This document shows positions 21,051 through 32,800 of a stretch of 64,000 bases of DNA, one piece after another; position 1 is the stretch's first letter, and every line of letters begins with the position of its first letter. Both the position numbers and the translations under genes were made by a program. The notes below the pieces were generated by a model that made no database searches, was not told the DNA's origin, and saw only the letters and a program-made list of their open reading frames with translations. The stretch spans positions 5,394,001-5,458,000 of the forward strand of contig OW204012.1 of the NCBI GenBank assembly GCA_934047225.1, given 5' to 3'. This DNA comes from Ypsolopha sequella (taxonomy: Eukaryota > Arthropoda > Insecta > Lepidoptera > Ypsolophidae).

Positions 21051-21782
21051 ATTGACTTCACCCTAAGTCCACGATTTCATGATATGGAACCAGTGTGCGG
21101 CGCGGCGGCGTCTTTGTAGATCAAACGTGCCACCAAAGGGGGCCGCCTTGAGAACAGTTCCGCACCACAAACTTATCTATTTCGGCGACTCGCGGCAACG
21201 AAGACTGTTACTAATGAATATAGAAGTCATTTTAGTTTGGCCTACGGCAACAGATAAGTTGGTAACACGTTCATTTAACGTATCGCTATTCGTACCGGCT
21301 GTCGCTGCTGCTGCCATCGAGTTGAAGGCCCAATGTAAATGAATTTAATATTTACAAACATAATACATACCTACGTAGTATATGTATAATATATGTATTT
21401 AAATATTGATTTGTATTAGCTAGGTACGAAAATAAAAGAAGGAACAACCCTGACACAGTAGGTATTGAAGTCTCGTACGGGGCGTGAGTTAATCTACTGT
21501 TCTGGTTTTACTATGGTCGAATGCCGATACGAAATTCTGCCGAGATCATCATACGTACGCGTCTATGCATGTGTGCGTCTGTTCGCTCCGTCGTGGAGTC
21601 GGCCTTCTGGTAGTATCTTTTTTGTGCTAGAACTATCTACATGTCGCACTCTGCCTTATCTCTTGTAAAAAAAGGTGACGGTCCAAAAAGCTTATAAACT
21701 CTTTGGATTGGTCATTGAATTTTACAATAAAGTTGTTGAAAACTTCGTGCAATAGCTAAAATAAGTTAGTCCATTTACTTGT

Positions 21783-22023
21783 TTAAGGTGGGCCATTCCG
21801 CTCATCTGCCATATAATGTTTTAGGTGTTTGTGACGTCCTGATAGCTTTGATATCAATGGAACTTTGCACACATCTTTATATATGTTTCCCTTCCCCCCC
21901 ACCTCGCACTCTGATCCATCTGTCATCAAAATGTGCAAGATGGTGAGATATTCCGAATTTGTGAAATGGTTTCAGGTAAAAATTGTCTATAGAAAACGGC
22001 AATTTCATATGTAAAGACCTAAT
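21783..22023. mobile_element. TTAA MITE family J, copy 1
   Basis: It begins TTAAGGTGGGCCATTCCGCT and runs parallel to 49911-49945 plus 50796-50985. In this copy the site ATGTTTTAGGTGTTTGTGA is uninterrupted, so it serves as the empty site of the hAT insertion at 49946-50795. The right terminus is unclear. Confidence 0.7.
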
Positions 22024-22319
22024 ATAATGATTTTTATCATGTGTATTTATAGTAAGTATTTTATAACTATATTTTTGCTATTTTTATTTTTAGTTTGTAT
22101 TCATCTCTTTGTGCACTTGTACTTACTGGATGTAATTTTTTAATTTTTCACTTCCTCTTGGTTTTGCTGGAAGAAATCTCTTCTTAGAAATAAACATGGC
22201 AATGTGCATATTGTTTCAAAATAAATATCATCTATGCATTATGGTAATTATCACATTAATCCATGCATTATGGTCATGATCAATGATCACATATATGTTT
22301 GGTAATGATCACATTAAAG
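22024..22319. other. Unassigned AT-rich DNA
   Basis: Contains repeated CATGCATTATGG/TCATTATGG-like phrases near 22230-22275. No gene. Confidence 0.45.
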
Positions 22320-22505
22320 AAGAAGACCTAAAGTGCCTTGGGTACTCAGACATGTTAAGATATATTAAGAGAAGTGGAAGATTTGAGGAGGGAATGCAAC
22401 TGGGACAATAGGATACCAAAGCTCCAAGCAATGGGAATTGGAACTGGATAGCCGACCATCCGCCTGTGCCCAGCAGGCGTCGCACCTCTAAATCATCATC
22501 ATCCA
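22320..22505 (+). repeat. LINE 3'-end-like fragment
   Basis: A GC-balanced stretch ends in CTAAATCATCATCATCC. A coding-like body followed by a short ATC-type microsatellite is typical of 3' ends of RTE-like or related LINEs. Only about 185 bp are present, with no open frame. Confidence 0.35.
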
Positions 22506-22777
22506 TGCATCCATGTTTCTATGTGTGTGTACAATAAAGAATAAAGAATGATCAAACAAACCATCTTTACACAGTGCAAATATTGAAATTATTGTAAATA
22601 ATACTGGATTTATTGATGTAAATTTCCTCTGTATGTTGAAACTGTTTCGATAATGACGAGGAAAACCGCAACGAATGGTTCTACTTGTATTTGGATAATA
22701 GGTACCAAGTTGTTTAGTGCGCACGGGCGTTGACTAGAAACATCGGCTACATTGGTGTCGATTCGGCGCAACACAGC
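22506..22777. other. Unassigned DNA
   Basis: No feature recognised. Confidence 0.45.
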
Positions 22778-22865
22778 TTAAGGCGATATGTAAAAGTTTT
22801 AGCGTCCCTGTTACTCCATATGCGAAAAAACCCTCAGGGAAAATGGCAAAAGGTCGAAAAAGAGG
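22778..22865 (+). mobile_element. TTAA MITE family B fragment
   Basis: Only the left end is present: TTAAGGCGATATGTAAAAGT, then CCTGTTACTCCATATGCG and AAAAAACCCTCAG; after that the sequence departs from the family. Confidence 0.75.
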
Positions 22866-23280
22866 CCAAAGAGCCAAAATATAATCGCCTCGATGAAAAG
22901 CAAATATGGTCTTTGCCATTAGACTTATTGTGCTGGACGGGTAATAAAAAAGTTGCTAGGGTATGCCATCCTCTTAACTAACAATATATATTTTGGTCAT
23001 AATTTTTAAACATACCGTTTAAGAGAAATGACTTTATCAATTGTCATTTTCGGATTACGCTGGGAAGAGGCTCAAATCTTTCTCAAGGTTATTCTATAGC
23101 TAGCAGTGAGAACTACATTCGCGTTTGTTCAGTGGTTCTCAGACTTATACAGACTGTCAAGACTGCATTTTACAATCGTAGAAGGTAAGTGCGAATATAT
23201 AAAATGTTAAGTTTATTCTTTGCAAATGTTACATGGAATACCTCTTACATTCACGAGGAGAACGGCTAAGGAGAAAGATG
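22866..23280. other. Unassigned DNA
   Basis: No gene or repeat noticed. Confidence 0.45.
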
Positions 23281-23550
23281 CAGTGTTGCCAGGTACCATT
23301 CTTTCAAATCTGTAGTGTAGAGCAGACCTGTAAAATCTATAGAATCTCGCGTTCTGCGAGAGAGAATTATGAAAGGCTTAGATTATAATTTAAATGTGTA
23401 AATTTATTTGTTTTTGTAATTGTTTGCGTTAACTTTTTACAATTACTGTTTTTTTTTATTTTTATAGTATAGCGATTTAGCATAAGCTGTGATGTTATAC
23501 TTTTATATTAAATAAATAATAATTATAGAAATCTGAAGATTGACTTTTGG

Positions 23551-23823
23551 AAAATCCGTAGATCTACAGATAAAATCCGTAGATCTACAGATAAAATCCG
23601 TAGATCTACAGATAAAATCCGTAGATCTACAGATAAAATCCGTAGATCTACAGATAAAATCCGTAGATCTACAGATAAAATCCGTAGATCTACAGATAAA
23701 ATCCGTAGATCTACAGATAAAATCCGTAGATCTACAGATAAAATCCGTAGATCTACAGATAAAATCCGTAGATCTACAGATAAAATCCGTAGATCTACAG
23801 ATAAAATCCGTAGATCTACAGAT
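23551..23823. repeat. Perfect 13 x 21-bp tandem array
   Basis: There are exactly 13 units of 21 bp (273 bp), and every unit reads the same by eye: AAAAT, CCGTAGATCTACAG, AT. Each unit contains the palindrome GTAGATCTAC. Because 21 is divisible by 3, a spurious frame repeats the heptad S-V-D-L-Q-I-K. It has direct units without spacers, so it is not a CRISPR array. Confidence 0.97.
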
Positions 23824-24128
23824 AAAATTTTAAGCTTAATCTAACGCTTCCTAACTAACTTCCTTCCTAACCTTAGTAACTATAAATTAGTAACAGAAAA
23901 AGGTTTTGTGAATGTGATCCTAGAGAAAAGAATATCAATAGAACAAATTGGAAGTTCATAAATTCAATCAAAAATCACACTGCTCTATTCATCCCAGCTC
24001 CGTCGTCGTTCCAATTCATTCAATAATTTCAATATTTCGTGCTACGGGTATATGGTCAGATTGATGTTTGTAACGAAACGCAGTTAGCAAAATAAATCAA
24101 CCAAAAAAAAAATCTACTGGCTGCGTTC

Positions 24129-24602
24129 TTAAGGCTTCTACCAACGCCAACGACCTTGAACTAAGTAACTTTGTAACCATTTTATACGGTAACTATAGCA
24201 TTTTTTAACAGAAGAAAAATACATAGTAATCTGGTTTTTCCTGAATTTCATTATAATATACAGAAGTGAAGCATAAACATTCTAAGTTTACCCTTATTTC
24301 TCGATTTTTTGTTCACTTTTAACAACATAACTGCTGCAGTTTTTATCGAAACAGTATGAAAATTTATAAACTTCTAGGCAAAATAATATAAAATGATTTG
24401 GTTTTCTCAGTTCTTGGAAATTAATTTTATTTTAGATAAAATAAATTAAAAACACCCGATTTTCGCACTTGCCAGCCGCAGCGACTGACGTAACAGCCAT
24501 GTTGCAGTGCGAGCTGATAAGGACTTTATTTTAATATGGTTTTGTTCGAAATTTCAACCAGCACGAATCGAGTTGCTAATTATTCCGAAGGAGCCACCTT
24601 AA
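24129..24602. mobile_element. TTAA MITE family G, copy 2
   Basis: TTAAGGCTTCTACCAACGCC to GAAGGAGCCACCTTAA, closely similar to 12311-12807. Both terminal TTAAs are intact. Nested in the family L element. Confidence 0.85.
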
Positions 24603-24756
24603 TTACCCAAAACTGTCTGATAACCAAAGTGCGTTTCTTTGTTTTTGACGCCATAAGATAAGACTTGAAAAGAATCTGTAGATTTGAGACACTTTTCTGT
24701 AGGCAAGACTGAAAATCCGTAGATTTACAGATTTATCTGTAAGCCTGGCAACGCTG

Positions 24757-27150
24757 CTGGAGAGAAGTAATGTTTAAAATGCTCTAAACGGCACGCCGTC
24801 TCTCGGTTCGTTACCCTGCTAATTTTAAATTCTTGGGTGTTTTTTCGCATTTCAATGGCCACCACACGATTTTTGAAGACATCTGTGATAGCGAAATTGT
24901 TTGTAACCGATTTTGAGCTTTTTTACGTATGGAATAAAGATTATTTTGTTTTGGTAATGTTGTAGTAATTTGGGAATTATGTCCCCATAAAAGGAAGGCA
25001 CAGACAAATTGCTTTTTAATCTGCAGTATACATGTTAAAGCTTTCTATGCGTGAGTGATCATTAGTGAAATTTATACTCATAAATATAAAATTCTATTCT
25101 AAATCACTCATTTTGTTGGTACTTAATTACATTTAAATCTAGGTCTTAATCAAGTAGTATATATAGGAAATGAAGAAATCAGGGATTACGCGTAATCCCT
25201 AGAGATACCACGTAATCAAGGAAGATATCGAATATTCCAATCGATTACTTCTTCTTACTGAAAATAATCTAGTTAAATGTCGTTTCACTAGACTAAATCA
25301 ATTAAAAGTCGGAAAATATGACGCTTTATGCAATTAAATAAAATGTTTATTAAGAATATCAACAACATCGTCAAAACCAACTGACAAATTCACACTTAAA
25401 CCACTTTGGTGCGAACATACATAGACATTTCTTGTATGAATGCCAATGGAAGGAGAAATTGATAAATGAGGTAATTATTAATAATTATCGGCGAGTTTTA
25501 ATAATTAGCACATCAAGCAAGTTTAATCATAGCAAGTTTAGGTGAAAGTAATAAAACACACATGATTAAGCTTAATAAAAATGAAACAAATTTTATAATA
25601 AACACATCGGCGAAACAAAAATTTTACCTATAAACGAACTGAAAATCATAATTATTTCTAAACGGCTATTCGCGATATTTTATGGTCAGATTCCGTCTGA
25701 CTAGTTTTACACAGTTTTTTTGGAGGCAAACAGGATTACGAGACGGTTCCTCGTTTGGAAACTTTACTTTTTTACAACTTAAAATGACTAGTATTCAAGT
25801 TGAACCCACAAAGTAAAAAACTGAGCCTCAAAAATTTGAAAACAAACAAATCAATTTAACTTACTGAATGAACTGAAAGGTCTTACAAATTACATCCAAC
25901 CAACCTCATAAAAACAGAGACACACCAGTAAAATTAAATCAACAAAATTGTTTTCAACTTATAAATCAACTACTAAAAGAAGATATCACTTAACTGAACA
26001 TACAAAATAATAATTGTGAAAAATTAAATCAATGAAACAGCATAATTATTCATGAATAATAAATAAACACAGAACAAATAAATAAATAAGCTTGATTGAT
26101 TGCTCGAAATTAATATTTTTTCCTTCTTTCTTTCTTTCTAAAAAATCAAATAAACAAAACTGCTTTCAGTTTCTGGAGATATTAAAATTAGAGTATACGA
26201 GTTAACTAAACATACAAAATGAACTGCAAAAAATAGTTGAAATCACATATATGGGAATAAACTTTCACAGACGTAAAGAAACAAACAAATTAACAAAGTA
26301 AAACTGTCAGTCAAGAACATAAAAGCTTTGACAATCATAGACTAAACCTACACTGATCAAACACATCACATCACCAATGTAAATCGCTTCACCAAATGGT
26401 CCAATCAAAGAGGTTATTAATGAAAAAGATATGATTACCCCCACCGTAATCGTCGGCCCGTAACGGTACTTGGATTCAAAATTCATTACTTTACCACAGG
26501 TACATGAAAATTATTAATAACCACAGGTGAATGTGATAAATTATTTACTGTCACCTTTTGACCTGGTATGTATTAATAACGATCGCGAATTATTAATAAT
26601 TTTTAATTAATTACTCTCAGGGTAACATATGTACCCTTCACCGCTTCTGTCAGTTAGATAGCTCTCTACGCCGCCGCCGCCGGGCCGCGGGAGCAGATTA
26701 TCCGCCCCTAATATTTGGCCGCCCTAGGCTAAGTCTACCCAGGCGCGGTCGCAGCCTTCGATTTGGGGGGGGGGGGTCATCTTGGCTTCAGTATAGTTCG
26801 ACGCATTTTTTATTTGTTTAATTATTTTGAGAATTTTTTACTTTTCGACTACATTTGATTTCATTGCTTAGATAATCTATTCAAAATGTTCTATAACCGT
26901 CAAATTTTAGATTTTGGAATCAGGGTGGCTGATTTTGGAGGGTCATGACCCTTTTTACCTCCCCCTCGGACCGCCACTGAGTCTACCTCATGGGAAGTCC
27001 GCCTCTGGGAGACGTATAGTATTTACAAAACCAAGATAAATGAAATATTCCAGTTTTATTCCCTTCGGTGTTGCGATCATCATCAATCTTCGTCGATCCA
27101 CAATTACATTATTGTACAGAAACCATTAATTTTGTTTAATACTTAATTAA
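24757..27150. other. Longest stretch without a recognised repeat
   Basis: No exon, element terminus or copy of another window segment was found in about 2.4 kb. Features of note: a small palindrome GGGATTACGCGTAATCCC near 25182, several ATTATTAATAA motifs (about 25465, 26503, 26590), a CGCCGCCGCCGCC block near 26670 and a 12-13 base G-run near 26765. It may be ancestral single-copy intronic or intergenic DNA. Confidence 0.5.
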
Positions 27151-27157
27151 GATTTTG

Positions 27158-27310
27158 GTGGCGTCACTGGTGCGAGGGTTCCGGCACCGCGCTCACCAAC
27201 CCGCCTGCCCAGCGTGTGTTAGTATGGACAATTCTTCTAGAATAACCGCCGGGAGTGGCAAAGTCCTGGAAAGGCTTATGTCTAGCAGTGGACGAACTAG
27301 ACTGTTAGAT
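27158..27310 (+). repeat. Interspersed repeat T, copy 1
   Basis: Contains GCTCACCAACCCGCCTGCCC, AGCGTGTGT, then AGCAGTGGACGAACTAG. The same blocks lie at 36180-36440 (minus), 48085-48330 (minus) and 63412-63665 (plus). A moderately GC-rich, non-coding family that I have seen as common lepidopteran interspersed DNA; class unassigned. Confidence 0.7.
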
Positions 27311-27399
27311 GAAGATTTTGTTCGTGTTGTGTAGCTTTTAAGTCTGCTGTAATTTAAATATATCTTTATTTTGTTTAGGGCTTTATGTGGGTTGATTAT

Positions 27400-27640
27400 A
27401 AACTTCATCGTCATCATCATTCAGCCCACATCCACCCACTGTTGGGTGTAGATAGGCCTCTTCTTCACCACGCCATTTTCGTTGGTCTCTCGCCAGCCTG
27501 ATCCATTACCCACCAACAGCCCTGCAGACAACAGCATTGAACGCTTTCCTGACCTCAGCTGCCACTCTGTAAGTGCCCTAGACCACCGTGCGTCTTTCCG
27601 TCTCGCCTTACTTCTCTTTAAGGCGAATGGATACGCCAAC
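27400..27640 (-). repeat. LINE 3'-end-like repeat with CATCAT tail
   Basis: After TCATCGTCATCATCATTCAG comes CCACCCACTGTTGGGTGTAG, CCTCTTCTTCACCACGCC, then GTTGGTCTCTCGCC. On the minus strand the unit ends in an ATGATG-type microsatellite, the usual 3' signature of RTE-like LINEs. The open frames on both strands are short, with no RT motifs. Confidence 0.45.
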
Positions 27641-27847
27641 TGCAATTTGGACCTGTCTTTGAAGGCCTACTCCTCCCATACGGGTGGTCCAAAAACTTTC
27701 ATAAAAATATATGATAGGTATTATAGAGCCAAAAATATATTTTAAGTCTCACAAACTGTTTTTCTATTGTAAGTTTTGACAAAAAAATCGAAAGTCATCG
27801 AAAGTTTCACATGATTAACACAAGAATTCTCTTACTCCTTCCAAACG

Positions 27848-28111
27848 CCTAAAGCGATTATTATTATTATTTTACCAAATTATAGGAAATTTTTAGATCT
27901 AAAAAATTTCAAGTTCAAATTTTTTTTCCCATCAAGGCGTCCATGTGAAAAGCATTATTTTCTCATATTTTGCGCTAGCCGGAGACGCAGTGGTTGTCGT
28001 AACAGCCACTTTTCAAGACACGCTGAAATGAACATTATTTCAATGTCGTTTCCGTTGATATTTGTACCGACACACATCGAGTTGCTCATTTAGCGTGGTC
28101 ATACGCCTTAA
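27848..28111 (-). mobile_element. TTAA MITE family H, copy 2
   Basis: The right end is GGTCATACGCCTTAA at 28111. It shares ATGTCGTTTCCGTTGATATT (inverted) with 12804-12985 and GTAACAGCC with family G. The left end near 27848 (CGCCTAAAGCG) is degraded. Confidence 0.6.
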
Positions 28112-28222
28112 TAAATAGATATTACATTTCATTCCAAGAACTCAACTGGTCACATAATATTTCGTGTCATGTTTAGAATAATAATTAATTTCATATTCCA
28201 TTTTGACTCTAGTGGTCATATA

Positions 28223-28759
28223 CAGGTTGTAATCGTTTAGTGTGACCAGGCGATTATTCCGTAACTATTACAGATCTCAACAAAATTTAAACTGATATCG
28301 AAAGTACGTTACCTAATCAGTAAAATGACACAAATAACTTTTTGAAAATCAAACGAGGAGTATTCAAAATTTTGACATTAAACATTCCCATACATTTAGT
28401 ATGAGATTAGTAGAAAGGTTTTAGTTTCCTTATTTTAAGTGGTCTAGTACTTATTTTACTTTAATCTCATTTTATGATTACGTATGATATGATAATAATG
28501 ATTTTCAAGTAGATACACGTGTAGATTAATTATGTTACCACTTCAAATTAGTAATAAACCTTGTTTCAATATCGCATTAATAATAAATGTATAGGAATGT
28601 TTAATGTCAAAATTTTGGATACTTCTCGTTTGATTTTCAAAAAGTTATTGATGTCATTTGACTGATTAGGTAACGTACTTTCTATATCAGTTTAAAATTG
28701 TTTGATATGTGTAATAGTTACGGAATAATCGCCTGGTCACACTTAACGATTACATCCTG
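28223..28759. mobile_element. Mariner-like MITE family P, copy 1
   Basis: It is bounded by TA|CAGGTTGTAATCG and CGATTACATCCTG|TA with arms of about 180 bp (for example GTGTGACCAGGCGATTATTC). A second copy is at 56959-57511. Non-coding; the minus-strand ORFs are shadows. Confidence 0.85.
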
Positions 28760-29088
28760 TATAGACCAGCTAACTTTACAGCGTTTTGATACCTTGGGCA
28801 GATTGATCTTCCTCAATAAACACTTTAGGTAACGGTAAAAACTGCATAAAAATCCGTGCAGTAGTTCTCCAGTTAAAAGCAAGAAACAGACGTTGCGTTT
28901 TGAAGAAAGTTTTATCGTAAAGATTCCGTCGGCAGAAAGAAACCGCCCAGTAATTTTTAATGACGCCATTACGATCGCAAAAGGCCAACCATCCTAATTG
29001 AATTTGTTAAACGTCTCGTCGTTACGTGAGCCGTTTTAATTGGGAATTAATACCATCATTGCGAATATTGAAGGTTTCACGATCAGCT
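28760..29088. other. Unassigned DNA
   Basis: Minus-strand short ORFs only; no motif seen. Confidence 0.45.
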
Positions 29089-29511
29089 TTAAGAGGCTAT
29101 GCGAATTTTATTTTTGTCACTGTCACTCCAAGCTAAAAATCGCGCAGTCGAGAGGGGCGGATTCAGGGCAAAAGGGAAAAAAGTTGGTTTTATATTTTTA
29201 TTAAAAACTAAAATAGCTAGCAAAATTTCAAATATCAAATCTCTAGATATTGTTGAAACACAGCTAGTAAAATATGTTTGAGTTCTGTATATGTGGTTCC
29301 TATTCGTCAAACGAGGAGAAAAAGTGTGTTTGAAGACCTCATTTCAACAATAATTTCTATCGAGGAAAATTTATCCAAACATGTTTTCCAATTTTAAAAC
29401 CTTAGATTAAATAGTCAAAATGCATATACCAGAAACTGATTATAATTTTCCGTGTATTTCATGTAATACACAGAAAAGAAACACCCGTATCTTTTTCGCA
29501 TATCGCCTTAA
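29089..29511 (+). mobile_element. TTAA MITE family A, copy 3
   Basis: Ends TTAAGAGGCTATGCGAATTT and CGCATATCGCCTTAA. It lies 35 bp upstream of the Copia target site. Confidence 0.88.
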
Positions 29512-29551
29512 GAAAAATACTCTACCCAGGGAAATCCCTACTAGTCATTGC

Positions 29552-29699
29552 TGTTAAAATATGAATGTCTATGGATACTTATATGTCAACGCTCTCTTCT
29601 GACTGAATGGCGGAACTGCAGAATAAAGCTGATACTAATAAAATCTTCTTTTATGTCTTTATTTAAAGACTCTGCTATAATAAATAGGCAAATTCAAGA
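29552..29699 (+). repeat. Copia 5' LTR
   Basis: 148 bp starting TGTTAAAATATGAATGTC and ending CAAATTCAAGA. An AATAAA signal lies near 29622. It differs from the 3' LTR only at its 6th base (A versus G). Confidence 0.95.
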
Positions 29700-29713
29700 G
29701 GTTATGGGCCCAG
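29700..29713 (+). promoter_or_regulatory. Primer-binding site (half initiator tRNA-Met)
   Basis: GGTTATGGGCCCAG follows the LTR with no gap. It is complementary to the anticodon stem-loop region of initiator tRNA-Met (CTGGGCCCATAACC), the internal-fragment priming known from Drosophila copia. Confidence 0.85.
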
Positions 29714-29810
29714 GATATTGCCCAATCAGTCAGATGGCACAGAAACTGCAGTAAAAAGTGGTGTAAAGAAAAAGTAAAGGGTGACGCGCAATATAAAGAA
29801 AATTGCTAAA

Positions 29811-32800
29811 ATGGCGTCAGCAACCCAAGCTATACCAGCGTCGGCGGCATCGGTGCCATTCCTTGATGGCACAAACTTTTCCAACTGGATATTTAGAATA
29901 TTTACTTTAATGGAAGAAAAAGACTGTCGACATGTTGCAGACAACGACTTAAGCTTAGATCAAATCTACAAAAAGATTAAAGAAGATGAAAAGTTTAAAA
30001 AGGGAGATGCGAAAGCCAAAAGTATAATAGTGCAGTCGCTAAAAGACAAACACTTAGAGTATATCAAAGATAGTAAAACAAGTAAAGAGATGGTACAAAA
30101 CCTAAGAAAAATGTTTGAGAGAAAAAGTACTCTCAGTAAGTTATATTTACGTCAAAAACTGCTAACCCTGAAACACCAAACGGAAGAAAATTTAGAAGAT
30201 CACTTCAATAAATTTGATTCAATAATAAGGGAGCTTGAGGGTGATGGCAAGTTAGAAGAAACTGACAAGGTGTGCCACCTTCTCCTCAGTATCGACAATC
30301 AGCTGTACCAACCAGTCATTACAGCTCTCGAAGCAGCTAATATAGAGTTGACACTGGAGTACACAAAAAGAAAATTGTTGGATGCAGAACTGAGGCATAA
30401 AAATCAAAGTGTATCAACAGATGAGGTTAGTTTTACTGGCGAAGTAAGAAAATGTTATAAGTGTGGTGAGACAAACCATTTTATCCGAGACTGTCCGAAG
30501 AATAGAGGTAGAGGTAGAGGCCGTGCTAGAGGACGAGGTAGAGGTCAACGACGACCTTTGACTGCAAATTTAGCAGAAGACGACTTTAGTTTTATTGCAT
30601 ATGCAGGCACAGCTTCACAGAATACTCAAAATCTGACTCTTGTTATTGACTCGGGTGCTACTTATAATATGATCAATGAAAACTACATGAACTTGATGGA
30701 AGATATTCAAGAAATACCTGAGGTACATATCAAAGTAGCTAATGGTGAGGTAATAAAAGTAAATAAGAAAGGAAAATTAAAGTTGAAGTCACAAAATAAT
30801 ATGACAATGACAATGGAAGCATTGATAGTGAGAAACCTCTCTCATAATCTTATTTCTGTCAAGAAACTCAGCAGTAAAGGGTGTGAAGTAATATTTAAGA
30901 AAAATACTGCAGTGATCAAAACACCTGTGGGAAAAATAAAAGGAAAGTGTGATGGAAGTTTGTACATACTAAAATGTACACCTATAGAGCCGAGTTCACT
31001 TGTAACAAAGGACAATAATACATGGCATATGAGGTTAGGTCACTTGAATCGTGGCGGAATGAAAATCCTAGGGCTACCGCAGTCAGATGAAAAATGCTCT
31101 GTTTGCATGAAGGCTAAAGCAGCAAGAAACCCTTTTAACACAAAAGAGTTACCCAGAACAAAGAGAGCTGGAGAACTGATTTACTGCGATATTGGAGGTC
31201 CACTAAGCCCAGAAACAAATAATGAAGAAAAATACTATTTGACGATAATCGATGACTACACACACTTCACCGAAGTATACATACTGAAATATAAAAGTCA
31301 AGCAACAGAATACATAGTACAGTATTTAAGAAGAATGGAGGCAAATGGAATAACTGTGACTAGAATTAGAACAGATAATGGTGGAGAATTTCAAGGAAAG
31401 GAGCTGAAAAACTATTGTAATAATAATGGCATAAAGCAAGAGTATACATGCAGCTACACCCCACAGCAGAATGGAGTGGCGGAGAGATTAAATAGGACTC
31501 TAATGGATAAGGCAAGAGCGCTTTTCTTAGACAGCAATCTCCCGAAGTACCTATGGGGAGAAGCCTTAAGATGTGCCACTTATCAGCTGAATAGATCGCC
31601 TACTGTCACATTGAAAGGAGATACACCTGCTAATGCAATGTATGGAATTACTAAGATTGACAACCTAGTTATTTTTGGCAGCAAGGCATGGGTAGTAAAC
31701 CTCCCAAAGAAAAGAAAATTAGAGCCTAGAGCAACTGAAACAAGAATGGTGGGTTACAGCGGAAATGGTTATAGACTTTGGAATCCAGAAACAGATGAAA
31801 TAGTCATCTCAAGAGATGTTAAGTTTGATGAAAATGATTTTACATATGAGAAGAAAATAACGAATACTAACAGAAGCCAAATATACTATGAAGAAGAAGA
31901 AGAATATCAAGAAAAACTTCCACAAGAAAATACCGAGAGACAAGAACAGAAAGAAGTTGAACCAAAATCAGCGGTGGAGACACGGTCTACAGAAAATGAC
32001 ATGCTTAGTGAAGATACAGAGAGACCAAAACGCCAAGTAAAACCACCATCGAGATATAATGATTTTGAGCTAAACCTGGTATATGCTCTAATAACAGAAG
32101 GTGATCCTCTCACATACGAGGAAGCAATTGAACAAGGGCAAGAATGGCAAGAAGCTATTAATAAGGAAATAAAATCTTTGCAAGACTTAGAAGTATGGAC
32201 AGAATGTTCATTACCAGAAGATCAAAGAGCCATAGAGACAAAATGGGTTTTTCGTACCAAACAGGATAGATCTAAGAAAGCTCGTCTCGTTGCCAAAGGA
32301 TTTCAGCAAGATAACATGAGCCAAGAGCTATATTCACCTGTGGCCAAAATGACAACTATAAGACTGATGCTATCACAAGCTATTACAAATAACTGGGAGA
32401 TAAGACAGCTAGATGTACCATCAGCTTTTTTGAATAGTCAGTTAGATGCAGACTCAGAAGTCTATATCAAGATACCGGAAGGAGTGAATATGCTTGATAA
32501 GAATAAAGTATTAAAGTTGAGAAAGGCCCTGTATGGACTTAAAGAATCACCAAGATGTTGGAATGAAACAATTAATAAGTTTTGCGAGTCTATCCAAATG
32601 AAAAGATCTACATATGATGTGTGTCTGTACACAGGACAAAACATATGGCTAGTTATATTTGTTGATGACATTTTATTAATTGGAGATTCAGAAAGTATTG
32701 ATTATACAGTACAAAAATTGAAGTCTGAGTTCAAAGCAAAAGATATGGGCTATGTGAAGAGTTTTCTAGCTATTGATATTGAAAGGAATGAAAACACGTT

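Larger units (their letters stand above)
19430..21610 (+). mobile_element. Candidate THAP-bearing DNA transposon with inverted arms
   Basis: The segment 19440-19555 and the inverted segment at 21480-21605 align over about 120 bp (shared AGACGCGTACGTA, GATCTCGG, ATAGTAAAACCAGAA). Between them lie a THAP-type first exon (19721-19827), a 295-bp tandem repeat and other DNA. Inverted arms plus a THAP exon suggest a P/THAP-type element in which most of the transposase has been replaced. Exact ends and target duplication were not resolved. Confidence 0.5.
23281..24756. mobile_element. Large CAGTGTTGCCAGG element (family L, copy 2)
   Basis: It starts CAGTGTTGCCAGG and ends GCCTGGCAACGCTG, the same terminus as 11134-11357. 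Inside are subterminal motifs of the type AATC(C/T)GTAGAT(T/C)TACAG, a perfect 21-bp tandem array derived from them (23551-23823), and a nested TTAA MITE (24129-24602). No transposase ORF; no target duplication confirmed. Confidence 0.65.

Noticed and set aside
23551..23823. CRISPR-like repeat array
   Set aside because: Units are directly adjacent with no spacers, and the DNA is eukaryotic.
23540..23833. 97-codon ORF of repeated heptads (SVDLQIK)
   Set aside because: Produced by the 21-bp array lacking stop codons in this frame; no promoter, splice or homology evidence.
29781..29810. GTG start giving a 10-residue longer Copia polyprotein
   Set aside because: Eukaryotic translation should use the ATG at 29811, which follows AAA and starts M-A-S-A.
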